Below, piece after piece: positions 1-9,035 of a stretch of 64,000 bases of DNA; the first letter of the stretch is position 1, and every line of letters begins with the position of its first letter. A program made the position numbers and the translations under genes. Source of the DNA: Roseivirga echinicomitans (GTDB taxonomy: Bacteria > Bacteroidota > Bacteroidia > Cytophagales > Cyclobacteriaceae); assembly GCF_001592935.1 (NCBI RefSeq), contig NZ_LRDB01000001.1, positions 372,001 through 436,000 on the forward strand. Direction: 5' to 3'. The notes beneath the pieces are model-generated. The model was not told where the DNA came from and ran no database searches. It was given only the letters and a program-made list of their open reading frames with translations.

Positions 1-3000
1 ATTAACGGAACACTTGCCACTGGCAAACCAAAATCCATAACCAACATGGCGTTGATTTTAAAGTCAGCAGAATCTAAATTTCCAGTGCCTTTGCCTGCCC
101 CTTGGACTGTCAACCCTTTACTCAGTGGGCTCACAAAATTCAGCTTTCCTTCAAAAGAAACGTCTTGGCTATCTTCGTTATATGAAAACATATTACCCTT
201 GTAAAAATTAGCCGGATCTTCTTGTTTATTGGGGTTTACGATGTTGTAAGAGCCTGTATTTTGATCATAGAACAGATTTCCGCCTTTTGGAATAAAAAAG
301 TCTTCATCATCCAAGCCTCGTTTTTCCGTTATAAAAGAAAGATAAATAGCTCCTCTATTAAAGTGAAGTCCAGCCGTGAGCGGCTCACCAAGCTCTGTTC
401 GGGCTTCATCAAAGTTGAAAACCACCTCCGAAATATCATCATTCGATTCGTATTCAATCCATACGTTTTTCTCTTTCAGTTTCTCAAGATTAAGCTTTAC
501 AGCTCCTTTTAACTCTAGTGCCTTTCTAAAGGCATACATAAAGACTGTTCCTTTATAGGTGAATCCTGGTGAAACAATTACACCACTGTCACCACTAATC
601 TTCCCGCTTGATTTAGTATAAAGCCCATGTTCTTGATCCTCCTCCAAGCCGAATTGATCAAATTTAATAGCAAAGGTATCCTGCAAAATCACCAGTTGAT
701 AAGTACCCTGGCCTCTAAAGCGATTTCGGGAAATAATTTCAATGTTGGCATCGTACAAACGGTGGTTCGCCTGTGCTGTATCAAACACGACAACCGCATT
801 TTCTAATGCACCAATTTCAGAATCTCCTAAAATCAATACCTCATTATTTTCTGGTGTGATCAGCGCATCGGCTACAATAATGTATGGGATACCTTCAACT
901 TTTAAGGTCTCTTTTTCAATGTCATAACTGGCACTTGTACCCATAAACACTAAGGAATCCATACTCTTTTTTGTAGAATAGAAAAAGGATTTTTCAAGGG
1001 CCACAGTATCTGGCTTTGTCATGGTAATCATATTGTTGGCAATATCCCATTCGGCTGTAGGAATGGAGGTTTTGTATTGCGCAAAAGGAAAGGTTAATGC
1101 CGCATTACCCTGTATCTCGGGTTGAATTATAGCCTTATTGTTGGCCAGATCGTAATTCACTCTTACATCGGCAGAACTCAATATTGGTTTTTTCGGATTT
1201 CCAGAACCCAACTCAAAGTCAGAGTTTCTAGATTCAAAAGAGGTTTCTTGCAGCGTATAATTCTCCGAATTGGTTTTAGAACCCCGCATCTTCATTTCCC
1301 CTTTACCATAAAGGCCGTTTGTAGACAAAGTGAGCATACCGCTAAATGCACCTAAGCTGTCATACATTTTAAATGGAGCTTCCAGGTTTCGTAAATTCAT
1401 ACTGTCCTTTTTAGGTAGCCAGTTTAGTTCATACCTAGATAGCTCTACGGAGGGGTATGAAACCCCATTGAGTGTTCCTGGATCAATTTTTCCTTCAATC
1501 CCTTTTTTCGAATACATGGAATCTAGATAAAAAGTAACCGATTCGGTATTGAAACCACCTGTTAAAAAGTCGATTTTACCTGGAGAGTTTAAGCCCGATT
1601 GATCCATGCTTATTTCACCATACAATTTTCCAGAAGTGCCATAGAGGCTATAACCCGAATCAGGAATTGAATGAATAAAACCAAAAGATCTATCAGGCAT
1701 CGCCCTAAGGCTTTCTTTGAACTCTGGAAAAATTCCATTTGAATAGAATGTCCCCTCAAAGGCATAATCAGAGGGGTCTGCTCTAGATGCACTGTCGAGT
1801 TTGAAAGGGGGTATGTCAAAATATACGGTACTATCATAGGCACCTCCCAGCACCCCATTTTTGTCAAACATTACACTAGTACTTTCATTAGAAGTAAAAA
1901 TGGGGTATTCTGGTTTCGAAATTCTTGCCGATTTATTATTGGGGTCGTTAATATTTAAAACCCCTGAAGTGTTTACCAACTGATTATTCAAAGCCTCCTT
2001 CTTTCCTTCTTCCAGTTCTACTTGGAGTTTAATTGAATCAATTTGGGGCAATTCAACCAAAAAATTATTGTAGTCAAATTTGAATCTTTGACCATTGAAC
2101 TGAAAGTTTCCTGCCTCCAGCGCGCCATCAAATTCTATCGTTCTGTTATTGGAAATTTTAACCACTCCGTTGGTTGGTGTAATCATAACATCAAGCGAAT
2201 CGCTTACGTAAAATTTCTCAACTCCTCGAACCGTTAAAGTATCGTTCACCAAGTTAATAGTAGCGTTGGGAGAAGAGCCTATGACGGAAGGGATGACGAG
2301 ATCGTCAAAATCAGATTCATCTCGCCCTGAATCGTAGTAGTGAAGCCCTTTGGCAGTAATAATTACTTTTCCGGTATATTCATTATAAAGCACCAAGCCT
2401 TTAGACATCAAGTCGTTCATACTCTTTTTCAGAATTCCGAGGCTTATTTTTCGGTCTTCGGAAAGTGATGAAATGTAAAACTCATTCTTTGGCTCATATT
2501 GCTGAGCCTGCCTCACCGAAAGGATCAAGGGATTAAAATTGTACAGTTGAGAAAGGCTGTAGAATCTTGAAGAGCTAAAGAAATTCTTTGACTCAACAAT
2601 CAGAGGGACTTCGCTTCGTGCTGAGCCAATGGTTAGATCCAACGAATCAGACTTCAAGTCCCAAATCAAGCGATCGCCCGTGAGGTCAACGCCATAAAAA
2701 GAAGAGCTAAAAGGTGTAGTTCCATAATCACCTTTATTAGGTTCGAGGTCCAAACGATATTTTCCGTAGTTATAGACCATTCCTACAGCAGGGTTATATA
2801 TAGAGTCTGTACCATGGAAAATGGTTACTTTCGCTACTGCAGAACTGACCATAGAGTCCTTTTTGTTAAAAACAAAGTTGGACGCTTCCGCTCTAAACTT
2901 CAATTCTCCATTCACAAAGCCCTCTATCCTAGAAAGTTCATTAAAAGCCGATTTACTATAAAAGTCTCTTCCCTGATAACTTACGCCACCTCGGTAGGTC

Positions 3001-4055
3001 AGGTCATTGGTTCCTAAGTCATTGATGGGTGCATCGGCAAAATCCGATATAAATTTGGGGTATGAATCTACTGTGCTTCGTTGTGGAGTCAGGGTAATCT
3101 CTACTGCTCCTACTATGGGCTCATCTAATTTTCCCTGATAGTGAAAATAGGCTTCATCGAACTTAATATCCGTCTGAGTAACAGAAAAAAAGTAATTGCG
3201 CAGTTTGGCATAAGTGGTTTCGGCAGGCAAGCCCACATTGGTCCAGTCAACCGCACCACCTTGCCCCTCAAACTCAAGTGTTTCAAAAGAGAAATTTCCT
3301 TGTGTATTTCTGAGATAGATTGTGTCTAGACGATTTACAAAAACGAGATCCAGTTTTTTGAACTCGATTACTGGTCCCATTCGGGTGGGCATGGCGGGCA
3401 AAGTTTCTTCTAGTTTAGTCTCATTGTTGATAACTTCTTCCTCGCCAGAGGTTAAACCTTGCTGCTTCATCAATAAAAGCTCAATGGCGTCAGGCCCTTT
3501 TTGGGCCTCGGCTACAAAAGGCTCTTCTTCCGAAAGATCTGCAGAACCGTTGAACTTTAAATCGAAATCTGCATTTTCGACATAAATACCATAACTACGG
3601 TCTTTAAAAACTGCCATGTCGCCCAAGAAGAACGCGGCATATTGATGAAATTGATCAATGATTTTCTTGTCGTAGTTTTCAGAAACGCTTAAGCAAGCTT
3701 TCACCAAATCGTCAAACTGTAACTGATTAAAACTGCGCTTTTCTTTGGCCAGAATTAGTGTGTTAAAAACTCCTTTAAAATCGAAACGGGGCCTAAAGCC
3801 CTTTTTTTCCATATTCAAAAGCGTTTGCCCTAATTGATTTTTTTGAGCTTTGGTGAAATCATTTGCCTGCCATGCCTCTATAAAAGGCGCATAGTCGGTT
3901 CCAAAACTGGTAGGGTTAGGAGTGGTGAGAATTCTGGCAATATCTGGGGTATAAACAATAGAGTCCGTTGGTGTCGCTTCTTGCGCAAAAGAGCTCGGCA
4001 GAAGCCACAACAAAACCAATAAACTATATAAAATCCTTTTGACCAGAAATTCCAT
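1..4055 (-). CDS. Very large secreted protein of unknown function (3' end outside window)
   Basis: One reading frame runs from an ATG at 4055 to the left edge, at least 1351 codons, so the C-terminus is missing. The N-terminus is a signal peptide: MEFLVKR, a hydrophobic stretch of about 12 residues, then PSSFAQ. After a helical N-terminal part of roughly 200 residues, the protein becomes a long series of beta-rich stretches. These carry recurring phrases of the kind I-EFDG-L-AG-FQF-G-F-FDY, which suggest a repetitive beta structure (solenoid or sandwich repeats). I do not recognise a characterised family; uncharacterised proteins of this size and style occur in Cytophagales. It lies 56 bp behind prmA on the same strand and could be the last gene of a tpiA-prmA transcript. 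The export and the beta-repeat reading are inferred from sequence texture; no function is claimed. Confidence 0.85.
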   Translation of the reverse strand, partial: MEFLVKRILYSLLVLLWLLPSSFAQEATPTDSIVYTPDIARILTTPNPTSFGTDYAPFIEAWQANDFTKAQKNQLGQTLLNMEKKGFRPRFDFKGVFNTLILAKEKRSFNQLQFDDLVKACLSVSENYDKKIIDQFHQYAAFFLGDMAVFKDRSYGIYVENADFDLKFNGSADLSEEEPFVAEAQKGPDAIELLLMKQQGLTSGEEEVINNETKLEETLPAMPTRMGPVIEFKKLDLVFVNRLDTIYLRNTQGNFSFETLEFEGQGGAVDWTNVGLPAETTYAKLRNYFFSVTQTDIKFDEAYFHYQGKLDEPIVGAVEITLTPQRSTVDSYPKFISDFADAPINDLGTNDLTYRGGVSYQGRDFYSKSAFNELSRIEGFVNGELKFRAEASNFVFNKKDSMVSSAVAKVTIFHGTDSIYNPAVGMVYNYGKYRLDLEPNKGDYGTTPFSSSFYGVDLTGDRLIWDLKSDSLDLTIGSARSEVPLIVESKNFFSSSRFYSLSQLYNFNPLILSVRQAQQYEPKNEFYISSLSEDRKISLGILKKSMNDLMSKGLVLYNEYTGKVIITAKGLHYYDSGRDESDFDDLVIPSVIGSSPNATINLVNDTLTVRGVEKFYVSDSLDVMITPTNGVVKISNNRTIEFDGALEAGNFQFNGQRFKFDYNNFLVELPQIDSIKLQVELEEGKKEALNNQLVNTSGVLNINDPNNKSARISKPEYPIFTSNESTSVMFDKNGVLGGAYDSTVYFDIPPFKLDSASRADPSDYAFEGTFYSNGIFPEFKESLRAMPDRSFGFIHSIPDSGYSLYGTSGKLYGEISMDQSGLNSPGKIDFLTGGFNTESVTFYLDSMYSKKGIEGKIDPGTLNGVSYPSVELSRYELNWLPKKDSMNLRNLEAPFKMYDSLGAFSGMLTLSTNGLYGKGEMKMRGSKTNSENYTLQETSFESRNSDFELGSGNPKKPILSSADVRVNYDLANNKAIIQPEIQGNAALTFPFAQYKTSIPTAEWDIANNMITMTKPDTVALEKSFFYSTKKSMDSLVFMGTSASYDIEKETLKVEGIPYIIVADALITPENNEVLILGDSEIGALENAVVVFDTAQANHRLYDANIEIISRNRFRGQGTYQLVILQDTFAIKFDQFGLEEDQEHGLYTKSSGKISGDSGVIVSPGFTYKGTVFMYAFRKALELKGAVKLNLEKLKEKNVWIEYESNDDISEVVFNFDEARTELGEPLTAGLHFNRGAIYLSFITEKRGLDDEDFFIPKGGNLFYDQNTGSYNIVNPNKQEDPANFYKGNMFSYNEDSQDVSFEGKLNFVSPLSKGLTVQGAGKGTGNLDSADFKINAMLVMDFGLPVASVPL

Positions 4056-4111
4056 ACGACCCTTCAACTGACCATTAATAACGATAAAAGGACGGAAATA
4101 ATACTTTGAAA

Positions 4112-4942
4112 CTACAGTTTCTTTAAAAGAATAGCCGCCCAGTTTTTCCTTTCGGTTGAATTCAACTTTTCGAAACCATTTGCAGCAGTACACTCCAGAA
4201 TATCGGCCTCATCGTGGGTATAAAACCCACTTAAGAATAAATGACCACCTGATTTTGTAAGCTTCGCATAGTGTTCCATTTCAGCCAAAAGCACATTTTT
4301 ATTGATGTTGGCATAAAGAATATCGAAAGGCGCATCAAAAGTAAATTCATCGATGGTGCCCAGCAAAACATCTTTTGGCTCAATTGCATTCAAGGCAAAG
4401 TTCTCTCTGGCGTTATCAATGCACCAATCGTCAATGTCGGTGGCCGATACTTCCGAGGCCCCAAGTTTTGACGCCATAATGGCTAAAATTCCTGTGCCAG
4501 CACCGACATCCAAGACCGTTTTGCCCTGATGGTCTAGTGTCATTTCTAGTGCCAACATTTGGTGAGTGGTTTCGTGGTGCCCTGTGCCGAAAGACATCTG
4601 TGGGTGGATGATGATTTCATGCTTAAAGCCCGGCTTCGATTCATGAAAAGTAGCACGCACAAAAATGTCGGTACCGACTTCAATCGGATCGTAATTCTTT
4701 TCCCACTCTTCGTTCCAATTTTGCTTTTCAATTTTATTCAACTCGTACCAAATGCGGGTTTGCTTTCGGTAATTGTTGAAAAGCTGCTGCAAAGCAGGGT
4801 GACTAAAAACATCTTCCGAAATATATGCGTCAAAACCCACCTCGGTTTCAACGAAGGTATCAAAGTCCAATTCGCCCATTTCGGCAATTAGTATCTCACT
4901 AAATGGCTGATCGCAATGGACTTTGATTTCTATGTAATTCAT
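4112..4942 (-). CDS. prmA: Ribosomal protein L11 methyltransferase PrmA
   Basis: A 276-residue cytoplasmic class I SAM methyltransferase that trimethylates ribosomal protein L11. The N-terminal third is the family's substrate-recognition domain. It is followed by MSFGTGHHETT around residue 120 and by SAM motif I, VLDVGAGTGILAIMA, around 145, and then by DILYANINKNVL, which matches the PrmA version of motif IV. A TTG nine bases further upstream at 4951 is in frame, but the ATG giving MNYIEIKVH fits the family N-terminus better. The gene begins 9 bp after the tpiA stop, so the two are almost certainly co-transcribed. Length and motifs are typical for Bacteroidota. Confidence 0.95.
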   Translation of the reverse strand: MNYIEIKVHCDQPFSEILIAEMGELDFDTFVETEVGFDAYISEDVFSHPALQQLFNNYRKQTRIWYELNKIEKQNWNEEWEKNYDPIEVGTDIFVRATFHESKPGFKHEIIIHPQMSFGTGHHETTHQMLALEMTLDHQGKTVLDVGAGTGILAIMASKLGASEVSATDIDDWCIDNARENFALNAIEPKDVLLGTIDEFTFDAPFDILYANINKNVLLAEMEHYAKLTKSGGHLFLSGFYTHDEADILECTAANGFEKLNSTERKNWAAILLKKL

Positions 4943-4951
4943 TGGTTTCAA

Positions 4952-5713
4952 TTAAAATGACTTAGCAATTTCTACAAAGTCTCTGGCTTTTAAAGATGCT
5001 CCGCCAATTAGGCCGCCATCAACATCAGGCTGAGCGAATAGTTCTTTTGCATTGTCTGGCTTGGCACTTCCTCCGTAAAGAATAGAGACCTCATCTGCTA
5101 CTTCTTGCCCAAATTGACCCGCTAAGAAATCACGCATCGATTTGTGCATGTCTTGTGCTTGTTGCGATGAGGCTGTTTTTCCAGTCCCAATTGCCCAAAT
5201 CGGTTCGTAGGCAATTACAACTTTCTGAATTTCATCTTCTGTGAGGTGGAAAAGGCTTTCCGTAAGTTGATTACATACATAACTCACTTCCTTGCCAGAT
5301 TCTCTGATTTCAAGCGATTCGCCACAGCAGAAAATTGGAGTTAACCCCATTTCTAAAGCCAAATCTACTCGCTTCGCAAGTTGATCGTTTGTTTCATTAT
5401 GGTATTCTCTTCTTTCGCTATGGCCAAGAATAACATATTCTGCACCTACAGATTTAATCATTTCGGCTGAAATATCGCCTGTATAAGCGCCAGCAGTGTG
5501 TTCACTCATGTTTTGAGCACCTACAAAAACCTTATCGCTTTCTTGGGCATTTTTTGCTACTTGGGCCAGGTGAATAAATGGAGAGCACATAATGACGATG
5601 ACGTCATCATTCAGTTCGTCATTCACAATGTTTACCACTTCAGATGCCAGTGTAAGGCCATCGCTGAAGTTTTTGTTCATTTTCCAGTTACCTGCAACAA
5701 TCTTTTTTCTCAT
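4952..5713 (-). CDS. tpiA: Triosephosphate isomerase
   Basis: A 253-residue TIM-barrel glycolytic enzyme interconverting dihydroxyacetone phosphate and glyceraldehyde 3-phosphate. All catalytic elements are visible: the lysine in GNWKMN at the N-terminus, the histidine in GHSERR near 97, the glutamate in the AYEPIWAIGTGKTA loop near 167, and the phosphate-gripping YGGSAK and GGLIGGASL segments. I chose ATG 5713 (MRKKIVAGNWKMN) over an in-frame ATG at 5749 because the longer form adds 12 residues unlike any TIM and would run through the -7 element. It is divergent from recX and heads the tpiA-prmA operon. Confidence 0.97.
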   Translation of the reverse strand: MRKKIVAGNWKMNKNFSDGLTLASEVVNIVNDELNDDVIVIMCSPFIHLAQVAKNAQESDKVFVGAQNMSEHTAGAYTGDISAEMIKSVGAEYVILGHSERREYHNETNDQLAKRVDLALEMGLTPIFCCGESLEIRESGKEVSYVCNQLTESLFHLTEDEIQKVVIAYEPIWAIGTGKTASSQQAQDMHKSMRDFLAGQFGQEVADEVSILYGGSAKPDNAKELFAQPDVDGGLIGGASLKARDFVEIAKSF

Positions 5714-5735
5714 TATCGGTTTGTTGTGTTTTGCC

Positions 5736-5743
5736 CAAAGATA
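5736..5743 (-). promoter_or_regulatory. Possible -7 promoter element of tpiA
   Basis: On the minus strand the octamer TATCTTTG matches the Bacteroidota -7 consensus TAnnTTTG and ends 22 nt before the tpiA ATG. No clear TTG-type -33 box is seen at the expected distance, so this is a pattern match only. Confidence 0.4.
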
Positions 5744-5763
5744 ATTCATTCTAACTTAGTTCG

Positions 5764-6267
5764 ATGGCTTTTCAATACGAAGAACACAAACCAAAGCGAT
5801 TAGACCCTAAAGTGGCCAAGCTCAAAGCGGCCGATTTTTGCGCTTATCAGGAGCGTTCGCAGCAAGAGGTGCGCGACAAGCTGTATGGCTATGGCCTTCA
5901 CCATGATGAAGTTGAGGAAATTTTATCCGACCTAATTACCGATAATTATATCAATGAAGAGCGTTTTGCAAAAGCCTATGTTGGGGGAAAATTTAGAATC
6001 AAGGGCTGGGGCAAACGTAAGATTTTGCAAGGGCTGAAGCAGCATCGCATCTCTGATTACTGCATGAAAAAAGGGTTTATGGAAATTGACCCCGATGATT
6101 ATTACGCCACCCTCATGCGTCATGCAGAAAAAAAATTACCGACCATTAAAGCCGAAAACCAATATACCGTGCGTGGCAAACTGACGCAACACTTGGTAAT
6201 GAAAGGTTTCGAAGGCGATTTGATCCGGGATGTAATTGAGGAGCTGCTCAATTCAACAGCTCCATAA
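5764..6267 (+). CDS. recX: Regulatory protein RecX
   Basis: A 167-residue all-helical protein of the RecX family, which binds RecA filaments and modulates recombination and the SOS response. It contains the repeated three-helix units, with family phrases such as RSQQEVRDKL in the first unit, ITDNYINEERFAKAYV near the middle and GKRKILQGLKQ after that. The start ATG is 50 bp from the divergent tpiA start. recA is not in the window. The gene ends 9 bp before the convergent DinB-family gene, with no terminator hairpin between them. Confidence 0.9.
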   Translation: MAFQYEEHKPKRLDPKVAKLKAADFCAYQERSQQEVRDKLYGYGLHHDEVEEILSDLITDNYINEERFAKAYVGGKFRIKGWGKRKILQGLKQHRISDYCMKKGFMEIDPDDYYATLMRHAEKKLPTIKAENQYTVRGKLTQHLVMKGFEGDLIRDVIEELLNSTAP

Positions 6268-6276
6268 TTATCACGC

Positions 6277-6771
6277 TTAGTTTCTCTCCCAGAAAAAAGG
6301 AGGCTCAATATTCAAAGTACGGAGGTAAACATATCCTTGGCCTCTGTGGTGAATTTCGTTATCAATGCAATAAAAAATCAGGGCATGGTTGGTGCCTTCA
6401 TATTGACCAAAAGCATTTTCAACTTCTTGAAAACGCTCAAGTTTGATATGAGGAAATAACTCATTCAATTTTTCCGTTGACTCGTCCCAAAGTTTGAGAA
6501 GTCCCGCTTTGGTGGTTGGTTTTTCTTCGGCCTCAGATTCGCCAAAGGATTTCCATTTCCCAGTGATAATTCCCACTACGCTGGGCACAGCCATGTGGAT
6601 CATTTCTAAGGCCAATTCAGAAAATGGACGCATTCCGCCTACTGAATAACTAAAAAGTTTGTCTTCTGGGAAAGCCTCAATCACTCTGCGGGTAAGGTTG
6701 CGGTGTCCTTGCCATTGGGTTAATAAGTCGTTTGGGCTGATGACTACTGGTGCTAATGTTTCGTTTTTCAT
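6277..6771 (-). CDS. DinB-family protein
   Basis: A 164-residue protein of the DinB/YfiT-like four-helix-bundle superfamily. Members usually bind a divalent metal through three histidines, and some act as thiol-dependent transferases. Histidines in the expected helices are visible at QGHRNLT (about 23), LEMIHMA (about 59) and NEIHHRGQ (about 142), the last being the characteristic C-terminal signature. The protein ends in FFWERN. Substrate and partner cannot be read from the sequence. It stands alone between convergent recX and a 22-bp inverted repeat. Confidence 0.8.
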   Translation of the reverse strand: MKNETLAPVVISPNDLLTQWQGHRNLTRRVIEAFPEDKLFSYSVGGMRPFSELALEMIHMAVPSVVGIITGKWKSFGESEAEEKPTTKAGLLKLWDESTEKLNELFPHIKLERFQEVENAFGQYEGTNHALIFYCIDNEIHHRGQGYVYLRTLNIEPPFFWERN

Positions 6772-6887
6772 ATCGTGCGATTTAAGATTATGGTATAAAC
6801 TTAAAGTGCACTAGTGACAACCCTATGTCAGTAGGTTTTTGGTAAATGAAATTCTTTTGGATTTAGGCTTAGCTGAGAAGCAGACAC

Positions 6888-6958
6888 GGTCTGACCTTCG
6901 GTACCGACCGGTTGGTCACACTAGGCGCTTTTCTAAGGTCGGCACCGAAGGTCAGACC
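6888..6958. repeat. Long inverted repeat between the alkB 3' end and the DinB gene
   Basis: Two 22-nt arms at 6888-6909 and 6937-6958 are reverse complements with a single mismatch; each starts GGTC and ends GACC. They enclose a 27-nt spacer. There is no adjoining T-run, so it is a poor intrinsic terminator. It lies 15 bp past the alkB stop. It could be a REP-type palindrome, a structured 3' end for the alkB mRNA, or the remains of a miniature element. Confidence 0.8.
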
Positions 6959-6973
6959 TCTATATCAATTAAC

Positions 6974-7582
6974 TTACCTCATAATCGTTCTGAAGGTCAA
7001 ATTCACCCTTGGGGTATTTACTTTTTTGGTGGGGGGTAAGCGATGAAGCCAATGGCTTTGCGTAGTATCTTTCATAACCAAGAGGCTGCCGTGTTCTAAG
7101 AAAATATCAATCTTCTCTTTGGTTTCTTTGTGCTTAAAAGCGAATTTTCTTTCGGCTCCAAAACTAACAGAGGCGATGGCTCCATTTTTCTTCAAGTCCT
7201 TTTCGCCATCACTGTGCCAGGCCATTCCTTCTTCTCCAGAATGGTATAAATTGAGCAAACAAGAATTGAATTTTTCACCCGTTTTTTCTTCTACCAAAGC
7301 TTTTAAGCTTAGTAGTTCAGGCGTCCAAAGCAGGGCTTTTTTGGTGACGTTGGAATAACTGTATTCGTAAGGTTGATCTGCATACCAAGCCACTTTGCGC
7401 TTGGTAATAAAATGCTTGCCAAAAATGACAGCCTCATCATTTCGCCATTCAATAACATCGAAGAGTTTTCGGAAATAGAAATTCGCTTCTTCCTCGGAAA
7501 CTAGTTTTCCATAATAGTTAACCGTACCGTCTTTGGGTAGCCAGTTTTTGGTTTCGTCTATTTCTTCAGGGAACAGATTCAT
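6974..7582 (-). CDS. AlkB-family 2-oxoglutarate/Fe(II) DNA repair dioxygenase
   Basis: A 202-residue dioxygenase of the AlkB family, which oxidatively removes alkyl lesions such as 1-methyladenine and 3-methylcytosine from DNA or RNA. The HxD iron motif is in MAWHSDGEKDL around 128, the distal iron histidine in SHWLHRLPPTKK around 178, and the 2-oxoglutarate-binding arginine in NTPRVNLTFR at the C-terminus. Sequence style is closest to the short ALKBH2/3-like group common in Bacteroidota. Its first 13 codons are duplicated, with divergence, at 9128-9090 next to the ada operon, which suggests this gene was once the last member of that operon and has been separated from it by the 7611-8999 gene. 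Confidence 0.92.
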   Translation of the reverse strand: MNLFPEEIDETKNWLPKDGTVNYYGKLVSEEEANFYFRKLFDVIEWRNDEAVIFGKHFITKRKVAWYADQPYEYSYSNVTKKALLWTPELLSLKALVEEKTGEKFNSCLLNLYHSGEEGMAWHSDGEKDLKKNGAIASVSFGAERKFAFKHKETKEKIDIFLEHGSLLVMKDTTQSHWLHRLPPTKKVNTPRVNLTFRTIMR

Positions 7583-7610
7583 TCTCGTGGTTACGTTTTA
7601 AAAATCAGCT

Positions 7611-8999
7611 TTAATTTATTATTTCCCATTTCCCCCTTGTGCCTCCCGTACGCTTTATTTTACCTTCTTCCTTAAGTTTTTCTAAATGGTATTTAATTCC
7701 GTCTTCTGTAATATTACCGATGGCCAGCGCCAATTTGTACCTGCTTAATGATGGATCCTTGCTAAGCAAATCCAGTATCATTTGGGTAGTCATTTGGGTA
7801 GTCATTTGGGTAGTCATTTGGGTAGTCCCTTTTAAGGGAATCACGGTACTAAAAACATCCCCTTCTATAAATTCAGGTATTGCCCCGGTAGTATAAATGC
7901 CACAATACTTAAATGTATTGCGAACTCCTGAACCCAATTCATCCACCATTCCAATTTCTTTGAAGAATTTGGCGATTAGCGGGTTCTTAGGGTAAGGAGA
8001 AAAATTGAGCGGGTCAATAGCGCCATTATTATGAGGTCGATTCCAGTTCTCAACCACTACTCTATCTTTTTCGATAATCAACTTTGCAGGGAAGGGGTTA
8101 ATATATTCTCTGTGAATAATCAGATTACCGATTACCTCGCGAAAAATCCTATCTCTCAAACTTATGCGTTGCTCTCCCTCTTGAAAAAATTTATCTGGTA
8201 AATGCTTCCTAACAAAATCCGTTAACCTAGTGTAAGCATCTAAGAGGTTTGTCCGAATGTCATCTCGATCATCATAGCGATCTGTATTTTCCACCCTCAG
8301 CAAAGCATCAATTCTAAAATGAGGCAGAACACTTTGAATTACTTCATCCTTACCAAAAAGAAGTACAGCAGCCAGGGTAAACCCGCTGTTCCCTTTAAAA
8401 TGATCCATTCTAAATAGGCCTGCTGAGCGCAACAGGTCTTCATCCGTCATATTTTGCCAAGGATGGTTAGCCCTTTCATTTTTAGCTAACCTTCTCACTT
8501 TTTCAAATAAGTCTGGACGAAAATCATCAAGTTCAATAAACGGATAAATGCGATTTTCGGAATAGGTGGTTTGTTTTCTAAGATAAAGCTGTGTTACCTG
8601 TTCCGTTTGTCGCGTAATGTCGAAATCACCATCTCTGTTTCTATCAAAAATCTTTCCGTTGGTACTGTGAACCTGAGAGCTCTCTGGGACAACAACATAA
8701 ATTATCTTTTTGCCTTCTACTTCAATCAATTCGGTCGACAAATAATATGGAGGGTTAAGTTTTTGAGGGTTGTTGGCGTTATTCACCAAATTGCTAGCAA
8801 TATCCTCTAAGCAAGAATCCATGATGCCTTCAACAGTACCATCATTTCTAATTCCTAGGAATAGATGTCCTCCCTTTCGATTCAAGAAAGCACAAACAGA
8901 TTCAAATACATCTCTGTTAAGCTCAAACTGTGAGGTTTTGAACTCAACTTCAATATTCTCTCCGTTATTAAGAAACTCTTGAAGTCTTTCTGTGGTCAT
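7611..8999 (-). CDS. AlbA_2 (Schlafen-like) ATP-binding/transcriptional regulator-type protein
   Basis: A 462-residue protein with an N-terminal AlbA_2 domain (EVEFKTSQFE, then AFLNRKGGHLFLGIRNDG, residues about 15-120). A central region holds family phrases of the helicase-related/ATP-binding HATPase_c_4 type (RDRIFREVIGNLIIHREY, LGSGVRNTFKY). A C-terminal winged helix follows (LSRYKLALAIG, IKYHLEKLKEEGKIKRTGG). Between the last two lies a TTQM tandem repeat. Such proteins are usually called transcriptional regulators, and some occur in defence islands, but the function is unproven. It lies between alkB and an orphan alkB 5' fragment, so it probably arrived by insertion. No partner gene is adjacent. 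The stop is 28 bp before the alkB start. Confidence 0.85.
   Translation of the reverse strand: MTTERLQEFLNNGENIEVEFKTSQFELNRDVFESVCAFLNRKGGHLFLGIRNDGTVEGIMDSCLEDIASNLVNNANNPQKLNPPYYLSTELIEVEGKKIIYVVVPESSQVHSTNGKIFDRNRDGDFDITRQTEQVTQLYLRKQTTYSENRIYPFIELDDFRPDLFEKVRRLAKNERANHPWQNMTDEDLLRSAGLFRMDHFKGNSGFTLAAVLLFGKDEVIQSVLPHFRIDALLRVENTDRYDDRDDIRTNLLDAYTRLTDFVRKHLPDKFFQEGEQRISLRDRIFREVIGNLIIHREYINPFPAKLIIEKDRVVVENWNRPHNNGAIDPLNFSPYPKNPLIAKFFKEIGMVDELGSGVRNTFKYCGIYTTGAIPEFIEGDVFSTVIPLKGTTQMTTQMTTQMTTQMILDLLSKDPSLSRYKLALAIGNITEDGIKYHLEKLKEEGKIKRTGGTRGKWEIIN
7779..7826. repeat. Four perfect 12-bp tandem repeats encoding TTQM
   Basis: The 12-mer CATTTGGGTAGT occurs four times without a gap inside the AlbA_2 gene and encodes TTQM x4 on the minus strand, followed by a degenerate TTQMI edge. 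The unit is a multiple of three, so copy-number change would lengthen or shorten the linker before the winged helix without a frameshift. Many AlbA_2 regulators have a similar TTQ-rich linker. Confidence 0.95.
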
Positions 9000-9035
9000 T
9001 CGGGGTATTTATATTCCTTAAAGACTAAAGTAACG

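Noticed and set aside
1610-1867. 85-codon minus-strand frame
   Set aside because: It is in a different frame inside the large minus-strand gene, with no family likeness.
222-4022. Many plus-strand open frames of 60-87 codons (for example 3322-3585)
   Set aside because: They are antisense shadows of the single minus-strand frame that runs from 4055 to the left edge with a signal peptide and consistent protein texture.
7779-7826. Possible CRISPR or phase-variation tract
   Set aside because: Units are 12 bp with no spacers and are in-frame coding sequence, so neither a CRISPR array nor an on/off switch.
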